From Bacteroidales bacterium (lineage in GTDB: Bacteria; Bacteroidota; Bacteroidia; Bacteroidales; F082): a stretch of DNA of 64,000 bases. A program made the translations under genes and the position numbers. The stretch covers positions 38,901 to 102,900 of the forward strand of contig JAQVLA010000010.1 in assembly GCA_028704385.1 (NCBI GenBank), given 5' to 3'. The notes under the pieces are model-generated. The model was not told where the DNA came from, did no database searches, and saw only the letters and a list, made by a program, of their open reading frames with translations. The first letter of the stretch is position 1. Each line of letters begins with the position of its first letter. Below are positions 17,567 to 24,194 of the stretch, piece by piece.

Positions 17567-18621
17567 AAACTTACAACCAGATAAAAATAAACGGAAAGGT
17601 ATACTCACCGCTCACTATCCAAAATCTGACAAAGGATTTTCCTTCCGAATTAAGCATGGAAGTACTGGATTTCATGCAATTATGGTACAATGAGGAAAAG
17701 ACGATCACGCAACAAAGTTCCGGATCAACAGGTCCGCCCAAATTAGTTAAACTCAAAAAAGAAGCTTTGATTGTAAGTGCCGAAATGACGGGCAACTATT
17801 TTGGTCTTCGGGCAGGAATGAATGCCTTGCTCTGTTTATCACCAAAGTATATTGCAGGTAAAATGATGATCCTGAGAGCTTTGGTGTGGGGAATGAATCT
17901 TATTCCGGGCAAAACCGACAGCAATCCGGTAAAAGACCTCAACGATCCAATTGATTTTGCTGCAATGGTTCCGCTTCAGGTGGCAAAAATATTGGAACAA
18001 AATCCTGAAAAGTTTAACAATTTCAAAACCATTATCATTGGCGGGAGTGCGATACCTGTAGCATTGGAGAAACAACTTTGCAACTTTAAAACTGATTTTT
18101 ATCACACTTATGGCATGTCTGAGACCATGAGTCATATTGCTTTAAGGAAAATTAGTGATACTCCGTTGGAAAGCATTTTTAAACCTTTGCCCGGAATTCA
18201 ATTAACACGGGATAAAAGAGGTTGTCTGGTTATCGAGGCTGAGGGGCTGGGCATCAAAAAATTAATCACCAACGATTTGGTTGAATTGCTTCCTGATCAA
18301 AACTTTCGGATATTAGGTCGTTGGGATGAGGTAATTATCAGTGCCGGCCTGAAAATTCATCCTCAACTGGTCGAGCAAAAGCTGTCACAATACCTTAATA
18401 AAGCATTTGTACTGATTGGAAAAGTCCATAAAACAGCCGGTGAAATTGCCGTCCTGGTTATTGAGGACCAACCAGCTACCGCTCATATTTTTAAGTATTG
18501 GCAATTACTCGAAAAAGTTTTGGAATCCGCCGAAATGCCCAGAGAACTTTGTTTCGTGAAATCAATTCCTCAGCTACCAAGCGGTAAACCAGACCGCAAA
18601 TTAGTTCAAAAAACTATTTAA
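17563..18621 (+). CDS. menE: o-succinylbenzoate-CoA ligase, short form
   Basis: MenE activates o-succinylbenzoate as its AMP ester and then CoA thioester. The AMP-binding signature is SSGSTGPPKLVKLKK near 53, the adenine motif is YHTYGMSETMSH near 183, and the hinge and C-terminal Lys lie in GRWDEVIISAGLKIHP and LPSGKPDRKLV. At 352 residues it is about a hundred residues shorter than typical MenE, lacking much of the N-terminal subdomain, as in other Bacteroidetes. It is the last gene of the cluster; the next gene has its own promoter. Confidence 0.92.
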   Translation: MKTYNQIKINGKVYSPLTIQNLTKDFPSELSMEVLDFMQLWYNEEKTITQQSSGSTGPPKLVKLKKEALIVSAEMTGNYFGLRAGMNALLCLSPKYIAGKMMILRALVWGMNLIPGKTDSNPVKDLNDPIDFAAMVPLQVAKILEQNPEKFNNFKTIIIGGSAIPVALEKQLCNFKTDFYHTYGMSETMSHIALRKISDTPLESIFKPLPGIQLTRDKRGCLVIEAEGLGIKKLITNDLVELLPDQNFRILGRWDEVIISAGLKIHPQLVEQKLSQYLNKAFVLIGKVHKTAGEIAVLVIEDQPATAHIFKYWQLLEKVLESAEMPRELCFVKSIPQLPSGKPDRKLVQKTI

Positions 18622-18648
18622 TCCCTTAACTTTGACCTGTCATTTATT

Positions 18649-18656
18649 TACTTTTG
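18649..18656 (+). promoter_or_regulatory. -7 promoter element of the FG-GAP protein gene
   Basis: TACTTTTG is an exact -7 match, 48 bases before the ATG at 18705. Confidence 0.65.
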
Positions 18657-18657
18657 C

Positions 18658-18676
18658 GAAATCCTTAAAGGATTTC
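18658..18676. promoter_or_regulatory. perfect palindrome at the predicted transcription start
   Basis: GAAATCCTTAAAGGATTTC has 9-bp arms around a single central base and begins 1 base after the -7 box, so it spans the predicted start point. It could be an operator, or a small hairpin at the very 5' end of the mRNA. Confidence 0.45.
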
Positions 18677-18704
18677 ACAAATAATAACCCTAAAAACAAA
18701 TCAA

Positions 18705-20741
18705 ATGAAAAATATTTACTTATTGATGCTGTTAAGTTTAGGTTTAATTATGCAATCCCATGGCCAACAAGCATTTAAAGCCTATCTAAATGAATCTGGA
18801 CAAGTAATGACCCAAGCTGTTGATGTGGACAACAACCTCAATAAAACCTCTGTTTTGGAACAGCTTCCGGGTTTCCCCAAAAAAATGGAAGCCAGTCCCA
18901 ATTTTAAAAATTTCAGGGGTGTAACCCTTGCTGACATTGATCAGGATGGGCAGGATGAAATATTGGCTGCTTCGTTCAACCGGCTTAATGTATATAAAGG
19001 AGATGGTAGTTTGCTCTGGCAGAAAAGCCTTACCGGAACAGCCATTTATCCTCCGGCGGTAGCTGATATGGACGGAAATGGCACTATCGGAATTGTATGT
19101 GTTACAGGTGGCGTTCCAAACAACGGCAGAGTTTACTACCTGGACGCAGTAGGAAACGACATCAGTGGCTGGCCCCTGAGTTTCGAAAGCCATTGGATCA
19201 TTTGTGGTCCGGTGATTGCCGACATGAATGGTGACGACCAATGTGAAATAATCGTACAAACACGTACTTCCAACAATTTGCATATTCTTAATCAGGATGG
19301 AAGCAGCTTTGGTGCCAACTGGCCGCAAACCCTTGATGGCACTCCAGCCATTACGCCATCAGTGGCCGACATCAACAACGATGGCGTTATGGATATAATA
19401 ACAGCCATTTCTGATGGCACAATGTACGCCTTTGATGCCAGCGGCAATGCATTAAGTGGATTTCCCATTGCATCTGATAACTACAGTTTTTCGTATCAAT
19501 CACCTCTGCTTGTTGATTTTGACGGAACCGGAAACTTGAGTATCGTTGGCTCAACACATGGAGATGTGCCCAAATTTTATGCCCGCGAATCGGATGGCAG
19601 TTATCGTGCGGGTTGGCCTGTTGCCGTGCCCGAAAACTACTGGACCTATTCGCCACCAACAGTGGTTGACCTGAATGGGGATGGCAATTACAGTATATTC
19701 ATGAGCAGACCCACTGGCGAAGATGCGGCTCCAATGCTTTACGGTTTCAATCCTGATGGCAGCATGATGGATAACTTCCCCATCACAAAATCGGGAGGTT
19801 TGGAAGGATTTATCAGTGTGGCCGACATCGATGCCGATGGAGAACACGAACTGATTTTTGGAAGTAATCTGATGATTGAGGGGATGGGATTTATTCATGC
19901 CTATAAAATGGACGGAAGCGGTGAATTGGAAGGATTTCCGCTAAGGCCAACCGGTTTCACCTTTATGAATGGAGCCAACCTTGGAGATATTGATGGAGAT
20001 GGTTTAGTTGATCTCGTGGCCTTATCCTATGAACAAAATTTCTCACCTACCGATTCAGTGTTTATTAATGCATATCGCCTGGAAGTTGACATAGAAACTG
20101 CCAACATCTTAGCCGGAACTTACAAGGGATCAAACGATCACAGCGGACATATCACAATGCCAGAAGCATATGCTTCCATTCTTGTCGATCCTGAGGAAAT
20201 CACACAAAGCTGGTCGGGAAATGAAATTTATTGCAGCGATTTATCAATTAGCAACACAGGTGATGCCGAACTGGAATTCGACATCGAAACCAATTATTTG
20301 CGCGATAACTGGATCACTGTAAACCCGACAAGCGCATCGATTCTGCCCGGCGAAAGTTTATTGGTCGAAGTTTGTCTGGATGCCACCGAACTGCAAAATG
20401 GGATGTATCAGGCCGAACTGCTTGTCAACAGCAATGATCCTGTGAATCCGCAACTTATTATTCCGGTAAATCTGTTTATTACTGTTGGAACAGTTGAAAT
20501 GAACTCCAAAAAATTAACCGTGTATCCTAATCCTACCAAGGGGATTATTCAACTAAAACTAGAAGAAAATGCCTCTATATTAAAACTTTATAATTTACAA
20601 GGCCAACTTCTGGATGAAATAAATATGGAAGAAAAATCAGAATTACAGCTTGATTTGCAGCCATATCAACAAAATGCACTGATGCTGGAAGTGAAATATC
20701 AAAACGGTGCATTAGCCAGGCAGCTGATTGTTATCAACTAA
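18705..20741 (+). CDS. secreted FG-GAP/VCBS repeat protein with type IX sorting domain
   Basis: The 678-residue exported protein has a signal peptide of about 21 residues (ends SHGQQ). Residues from about 60 to 450 carry eight calcium-loop repeats of the FG-GAP/VCBS type: DIDQDGQDEI, DMDGNGTIGI, DMNGDDQCEI, DINNDGVMDI, DFDGTGNLSI, DLNGDGNYSI, DIDADGEHEL and DIDGDGLVDL. Together they are expected to form a beta propeller. An Ig-like segment follows (about 490-600; SWSGNEIYCSDLSISNTGDAEL). The last ~75 residues, LTVYPNPTKG to QLIVIN, are a type A C-terminal sorting domain, so the protein should leave through the type IX system and be anchored or released at the surface. No enzymatic domain is seen. 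Confidence 0.9.
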   Translation: MKNIYLLMLLSLGLIMQSHGQQAFKAYLNESGQVMTQAVDVDNNLNKTSVLEQLPGFPKKMEASPNFKNFRGVTLADIDQDGQDEILAASFNRLNVYKGDGSLLWQKSLTGTAIYPPAVADMDGNGTIGIVCVTGGVPNNGRVYYLDAVGNDISGWPLSFESHWIICGPVIADMNGDDQCEIIVQTRTSNNLHILNQDGSSFGANWPQTLDGTPAITPSVADINNDGVMDIITAISDGTMYAFDASGNALSGFPIASDNYSFSYQSPLLVDFDGTGNLSIVGSTHGDVPKFYARESDGSYRAGWPVAVPENYWTYSPPTVVDLNGDGNYSIFMSRPTGEDAAPMLYGFNPDGSMMDNFPITKSGGLEGFISVADIDADGEHELIFGSNLMIEGMGFIHAYKMDGSGELEGFPLRPTGFTFMNGANLGDIDGDGLVDLVALSYEQNFSPTDSVFINAYRLEVDIETANILAGTYKGSNDHSGHITMPEAYASILVDPEEITQSWSGNEIYCSDLSISNTGDAELEFDIETNYLRDNWITVNPTSASILPGESLLVEVCLDATELQNGMYQAELLVNSNDPVNPQLIIPVNLFITVGTVEMNSKKLTVYPNPTKGIIQLKLEENASILKLYNLQGQLLDEINMEEKSELQLDLQPYQQNALMLEVKYQNGALARQLIVIN

Positions 20742-20763
20742 ACCTCAAGGTTTTCCAAATGAG

Positions 20764-20795
20764 AGCAGGTAGAAGTTTTTTTTTACCTGCTTTTT
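20764..20795. terminator. bidirectional terminator
   Basis: AGCAGGTA/TACCTGCT forms an 8-bp stem, with T runs following on the plus strand (20791-20795) and in the loop. It separates the convergent FG-GAP protein and haem-protein genes. Confidence 0.75.
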
Positions 20796-20799
20796 CAAT

Positions 20800-21255
20800 T
20801 TAATTCAGTTGCTTTTTAAAGTCCGTTGCCCAATTGATAATCAATTGAATTTGCGTCTGATCCAAATCGGTTTCACTGTGTAACCATTGATAAGGCCTGG
20901 GCGGCATTTCCTGTTTTTCGAGTACCTCAATCAATTCATCCAGCGCATGGCGTTGCTTATCAGCTTCAAGCAATTTCCAATCGCTAAAATTCAAATGTGA
21001 TTTACCTTCTTTCACATGGTTTGCCAATAACCACGAAACCGGTGCAACACTTCCATACCAGGGATAAGCTGTGCGGTTGGAATGACAATCGTAACATGCC
21101 GATTGCACAAGTGCAACAACCTCAGTAGGTTGTCCGCTTTTATGAAAAATATCATATCGACTGGGATTGTTTTCTATATTTCGCTCAGGGCGAATAAATT
21201 GAATCAGAATAAACAGAACCAGTAATCCAATTAAAATTTTGTGCTTTGTTTTCAT
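20800..21255 (-). CDS. membrane-anchored haem-binding domain protein
   Basis: The 151-residue protein has one N-terminal membrane helix (about 6-20) and a periplasmic haem-binding domain with a CxxCH motif (C54, C57, H58, in SACYDCHSN). A distal Met lies in QEMPPRPYQWLHSE. This is the small haem-binding domain (Haem_bd type) seen in many Bacteroidetes. The start at 21255 is chosen over one nine codons upstream because the -7 box TACTTTTG at 21280-21287 would put the transcription start downstream of the earlier ATG. The redox partner is unknown. Confidence 0.85.
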   Translation of the reverse strand: MKTKHKILIGLLVLFILIQFIRPERNIENNPSRYDIFHKSGQPTEVVALVQSACYDCHSNRTAYPWYGSVAPVSWLLANHVKEGKSHLNFSDWKLLEADKQRHALDELIEVLEKQEMPPRPYQWLHSETDLDQTQIQLIINWATDFKKQLN

Positions 21256-21279
21256 GACAATAAACTTAATTTGATTGAT

Positions 21280-21287
21280 CAAAAGTA
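21280..21287 (-). promoter_or_regulatory. -7 promoter element of the haem-protein gene
   Basis: TACTTTTG on the minus strand, 24 bases before the chosen ATG. The sequence TTGATCAAAAG overlaps it (21275-21285) and recurs at 21312-21322. Confidence 0.6.
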
Positions 21288-21332
21288 ATCTAAAATCACA
21301 AGTAATGTTTGTTGATCAAAAGAATCATCAAA

Positions 21333-21360
21333 ACAAAAAGCCCTCACCAAAGTGAAGGCT
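21333..21360 (-). terminator. terminator of tRNA-Pro
   Basis: On the minus strand, AGCCTTCAC/GTGAGGGCT forms a 9-bp stem with one G-T pair and a 4-base loop, followed by a run of six T. It begins 6 bases after the tRNA 3' end. Confidence 0.8.
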
Positions 21361-21365
21361 CTGTG

Positions 21366-21439
21366 TCGGAGCGGCCCGACTCGAACGGGCGACCGCTTGC
21401 ACCCCATGCAAGAATGCTAGCCAACTGCACCACGCCCCG
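21366..21439 (-). tRNA. tRNA-Pro(GGG)
   Basis: The 74-nt cloverleaf is complete on the minus strand. The acceptor arms CGGGGCG/CGCTCCG pair with one G-U; C1-G72 is the usual proline identity pair and the discriminator base is A73. The D stem is GTGC/GCAT, the anticodon stem CTTGC/GCAAG has loop ATGGGGT giving anticodon GGG, and the T arm GCCCG-TTCGAGT-CGGGC is perfect. CCA is not encoded. It has its own promoter and terminator. Confidence 0.95.
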
Positions 21440-21456
21440 ATTGCGAAAACGCGATG

Positions 21457-21464
21457 CAAAATTA
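21457..21464 (-). promoter_or_regulatory. -7 promoter element of tRNA-Pro
   Basis: TAATTTTG on the minus strand fits TAnnTTTG and lies 17 bases before the tRNA 5' end. Confidence 0.6.
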
Positions 21465-21654
21465 ATACAAACTCAACACTTGCGCAAACAAATTTATACT
21501 GTCGGATAAGCTGACAAAAAATCAGCAAATACTAAATCGCTTAAATATCACTCAATAATGAGCCATCTTGTCAGCCTGATAAGTATTTCTGAACACTATT
21601 TCATCAAATGGCATTATTTTAGCGCTTTCAATCCAAAATTTAAAATTAAGTCAA

Positions 21655-22611
21655 ATGAGTAGTACACCTGAAAAAATTGAATGTCTGATAATCGGCTCCG
21701 GTCCGGCTGGATATACAGCGGCCATCTATGCTGCACGTGCTGATTTAAAGCTAGTTATGTATTTAGGTAGCCAACCAGGCGGCCAGTTGACCACTACCAC
21801 CGAGGTAGAAAATTTCCCTGGATATCCGCAAGGCATCACTGGCCCGGAAATGATGGAAGAGTTAAAAGCGCAAGCCGAACGTTTTGGAACGGACACCCGC
21901 TGGGGAATGATTACAGAAGTTGATACCAGCTCGCGTCCTTTCAGGGTGAAAGATGAAGATGGAAAGGAAATGCTGGCCGAAACACTGATAATTGCAACTG
22001 GTGCCACGGCCAAGTATTTGGGCCTCGAGACGGAAGAAAAATTTAAAGGTGGTGGTGTTTCGGCCTGTGCCACCTGCGATGGGTTTTTTTACAAAGGCAA
22101 AGACGTTGCTGTAGTTGGAGGTGGCGATACAGCTGCCGAAGAAGCCACTTATCTGGCCAAACTCTGTCGGAAAGTTTACCTAATTGTCCGCCGTGACGAA
22201 TTACGTGCTTCCAAAGCCATGCAAAAAAGGGTGTTGAATTCACCAAATATTGAAGTGCTTTGGAACCATAATACCAAAGAGCTTTTTGGAGAAGAAAAGG
22301 GTTTTGTGAAAGCCCTGAAAGGTGCTGTACTCATCAATAATAAAACCCACGAAGAAAAAACCATCGACATCGACGGCTTTTTTGTAGCCATTGGCCATAA
22401 ACCTAATAGTGAACTATTTGCAGGTGTTTTAGACATGGATGAAACAGGTTATATCAAAACAAAACCGGATTCAACGGCAACCAACATACCCGGAATTTTT
22501 GCCTGTGGGGATGTGCAGGATAAGGTATTCAGGCAGGCTGTTACAGCGGCCGGAACCGGATGTATGGCGGCGCTGGAAGCAGAAAGATTTTTAGCCGCTG
22601 AAAACGATTAA
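21655..22611 (+). CDS. trxB: thioredoxin-disulfide reductase
   Basis: TrxB reduces thioredoxin with NADPH through FAD and an active-site disulfide. The 318 residues show the FAD motif GSGPAG at 14-19, the redox pair C138/C141 in SACATCDGFF, and the NADPH motif VGGGDTAAEE near 154. A second FAD motif, GIFACGDVQDKVFRQ, lies near 280. The length is standard for the low-molecular-weight type. No thioredoxin gene is adjacent. It ends at a strong terminator. Confidence 0.97.
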   Translation: MSSTPEKIECLIIGSGPAGYTAAIYAARADLKLVMYLGSQPGGQLTTTTEVENFPGYPQGITGPEMMEELKAQAERFGTDTRWGMITEVDTSSRPFRVKDEDGKEMLAETLIIATGATAKYLGLETEEKFKGGGVSACATCDGFFYKGKDVAVVGGGDTAAEEATYLAKLCRKVYLIVRRDELRASKAMQKRVLNSPNIEVLWNHNTKELFGEEKGFVKALKGAVLINNKTHEEKTIDIDGFFVAIGHKPNSELFAGVLDMDETGYIKTKPDSTATNIPGIFACGDVQDKVFRQAVTAAGTGCMAALEAERFLAAEND

Positions 22612-22636
22612 AGCATAAAACTCTTATTATATTTTA

Positions 22637-22670
22637 AGCCGTAAATTTTTCTTATTACGGCTTTTTTTTT
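22637..22670 (+). terminator. intrinsic terminator of trxB
   Basis: AGCCGTAA/TTACGGCT forms an 8-bp stem followed by nine T or more. It isolates trxB from the mgtE transcript. Confidence 0.85.
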
Positions 22671-22704
22671 ATTCCATAACTCATGCCTATACCATCAATA
22701 AGCT

Positions 22705-22712
22705 TACTTTTG
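22705..22712 (+). promoter_or_regulatory. -7 promoter element of the mgtE leader
   Basis: TACTTTTG is an exact -7 match. Transcription would start near 22719, leaving a leader of roughly 120 nt before mgtE. That is far longer than the leaders of most genes in this window. Confidence 0.6.
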
Positions 22713-22738
22713 CACAAATTTTAAAATCGTACAATCTC

Positions 22739-22783
22739 ATGGAAGACGAACCTGATCAGCCTGACCGAAAGAATTTAATTTAA
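22739..22783 (+). CDS. 14-residue acidic, proline-rich leader peptide of mgtE (MgtL-like)
   Basis: ATG at 22739 opens a 14-codon ORF ending at TAA 22781-22783 and encoding MEDEPDQPDRKNLI. Seven of residues 2-9 are Glu, Asp or Pro, and basic residues come only after that. It lies about 20 bases after the predicted transcription start and 59 bases before the mgtE ATG. The Salmonella/E. coli mgtA leader peptide MgtL has the same design: Met, then acidic and proline residues, then basic ones. There, such N-termini destabilise translating ribosomes when Mg2+ is low. No Shine-Dalgarno sequence precedes it, which is normal in Bacteroidetes. That the ORF is translated is inferred. Confidence 0.5.
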   Translation: MEDEPDQPDRKNLI

Positions 22784-22785
22784 AC

Positions 22786-22838
22786 ATGCTGTAAGGGGTG
22801 GTCTCGCACTGCTTACAGCTTAAAAGAGTAAGGAGTGC
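22786..22838 (+). promoter_or_regulatory. two mutually exclusive hairpins controlling the mgtE ribosome-binding site
   Basis: Hairpin 1 pairs 22788-22800 with 22807-22819 (stem of 13 positions, 11 Watson-Crick pairs, one G-U and one G-G mismatch; 6-base loop). Hairpin 2 pairs 22806-22816 (GCACTGCTTAC) with 22828-22838 (GTAAGGAGTGC), 10 of 11 positions, and includes the Shine-Dalgarno AAGGAG. The segment 22807-22816 is used by both. The 10-mers GTAAGGGGTG (22791-22800) and GTAAGGAGTG (22828-22837) differ at one base, so they compete for the same partner. There is no T run, so control of translation rather than termination is indicated. A two-codon frame ATG-CTG-TAA at 22786-22794 sits at the base of hairpin 1. 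Confidence 0.6.
22830..22835 (+). promoter_or_regulatory. Shine-Dalgarno sequence of mgtE
   Basis: AAGGAG lies 7 bases before the ATG at 22843. Such a strong site is unusual in this window, where most genes have none. It fixes the mgtE start and is the element masked in hairpin 2. Confidence 0.75.
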
Positions 22839-22842
22839 AATC

Positions 22843-24186
22843 ATGACTGAAATTATTGATCAATTTCAGGAATTAATTTCCGAAAAAGAATGGAAAGCTT
22901 TGCGTCAACAGATCGCTGATATGGATCCTGTGGACGTTTCCGAAATCATTGAAAGCCTTGATGAAGAAGATGATATAATTTTATTCAGGCTTCTGCCAAG
23001 GGAACAGGCTAAAGAAACCTTTCAACATCTTTCTATTGACAAGCAGGAGCAAATGATTGAAGGCCTGGCGCATCACGCGCATAAGCTCTCAAGTCTGCTC
23101 AATGACCTTGACCCCGATGACCGTACTGCCTTTTTTGAAGAACTACCCGGGCAAGTCAGCCAGCGACTGATTCAAATGCTTAGTCCGGAGGAACGCAAGG
23201 TAACCATCAAATTACTTGGCTATCCCGAAGAAAGCATTGGCCGACTAATGACCCCTCATTATGTGAGGGTTAAGCCCGACCACACTGTAGGGCAAACCCT
23301 GGAATACATTAGAAAATACGGCAAAGACTCTGAAACTTTGAATGTAATTTACGTGGTTGACAACCAGATGAAGCTGGTGGATGACATTCGGATCAGAGAT
23401 ATTTTACTGGCTGATCCGGATCAAACTATAAGAGAATTAATGGACGAACGTTTTGTTTCGCTAAGTGCTTTTGATGATCAGGAGTTGGCTGTTCGGGTTT
23501 TTCAGGATCAGGACAGGGTGGCACTTCCGGTTGTAGATACGGAAGGATTATTGCTTGGAATTGTTACTGTGGATGATGTGATGGATGTGTTGGAAGAAGA
23601 AACAACGGAAGACTTTCACAAATTTGGTTCTTTTCAGGATGCTATTGTAAATCCACTGAAAGCTAAAGTAACTTATCTGTATCAGAAGCGAATATTTTGG
23701 CTAACTGTGCTGGTTTTTATGAACGTTTTTTCAGGAGCTGCGATTGCTCATTTCGAAAGCACCATCACTTCTGTTGTTTCGCTGTTGTTTTTTCTGCCCT
23801 TACTTATCGCCAGCAGCGGAAACGCAGGTGCACAATCGGCTACCTTAATGATACGCTCGCTTGCTGTTGGAGATGTTGAAATCAAAGATTGGTTCAGGCT
23901 ACTTGGCAAAGAGATCCTGGTGGCTATGCTTCTGGGCATTACAATGGCTGCCGGAGTAAGTTTGATTGCCAGTTTCAGAGCTCCTGATATCATGCTGGTT
24001 GTTGCACTTACAATGATTCTAACCGTAATAACCGGAAGTGTGATCGGTTTATTATTGCCTTTCGTATTCACACGCCTGCGTCTCGATCCTGCAACGGCAA
24101 GTGCTCCGCTTATCACTTCACTGGCAGATATCAGTGGTGTTTTGATCTACTTCACGCTGGCTACCTGGATCCTTGGCCTTGGATAG
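22843..24186 (+). CDS. mgtE: magnesium transporter MgtE
   Basis: MgtE is a homodimeric Mg2+ channel gated by its cytoplasmic domains. The 447 residues have an acidic helical N domain (about 1-125, DPVDVSEIIESLDEEDDIILF), two CBS domains (about 130-250, IGRLMTPHYVRVKPDHT and LPVVDTEGLLLGIVTVDDVMDVLEEE) and five membrane helices. The pore region has SSGNAGAQSATLMIRSLAVGDV, and TASAPLITSLADISGVLIYF carries the conserved Asp. The start at 22843 follows a Shine-Dalgarno; the frame is open 15 codons upstream through a GTG but that would lie inside the regulatory hairpins. The leader carries an MgtL-like ORF and a switch. The stop is 8 bases from a convergent gene. Confidence 0.97.
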   Translation: MTEIIDQFQELISEKEWKALRQQIADMDPVDVSEIIESLDEEDDIILFRLLPREQAKETFQHLSIDKQEQMIEGLAHHAHKLSSLLNDLDPDDRTAFFEELPGQVSQRLIQMLSPEERKVTIKLLGYPEESIGRLMTPHYVRVKPDHTVGQTLEYIRKYGKDSETLNVIYVVDNQMKLVDDIRIRDILLADPDQTIRELMDERFVSLSAFDDQELAVRVFQDQDRVALPVVDTEGLLLGIVTVDDVMDVLEEETTEDFHKFGSFQDAIVNPLKAKVTYLYQKRIFWLTVLVFMNVFSGAAIAHFESTITSVVSLLFFLPLLIASSGNAGAQSATLMIRSLAVGDVEIKDWFRLLGKEILVAMLLGITMAAGVSLIASFRAPDIMLVVALTMILTVITGSVIGLLLPFVFTRLRLDPATASAPLITSLADISGVLIYFTLATWILGLG

Positions 24187-24194
24187 CGTAATAT

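Noticed and set aside
21275..21322. Two TTGATCAAAAG copies upstream of the haem-protein gene as an operator pair
   Set aside because: The motif is short, AT-rich and one copy is largely the promoter box itself; spacing of 37 bases gives no clear phasing.
22788..22819. mgtE leader hairpin read as a transcription terminator or M-box riboswitch
   Set aside because: No T run follows the hairpin, and the leader is too short and lacks the three-helix layout expected for an M-box.
22798..22842. GTG-initiated N-terminal extension of mgtE
   Set aside because: It would start inside the regulatory hairpins; a Shine-Dalgarno sits 7 bases before the ATG at 22843 and MgtE homology starts there.
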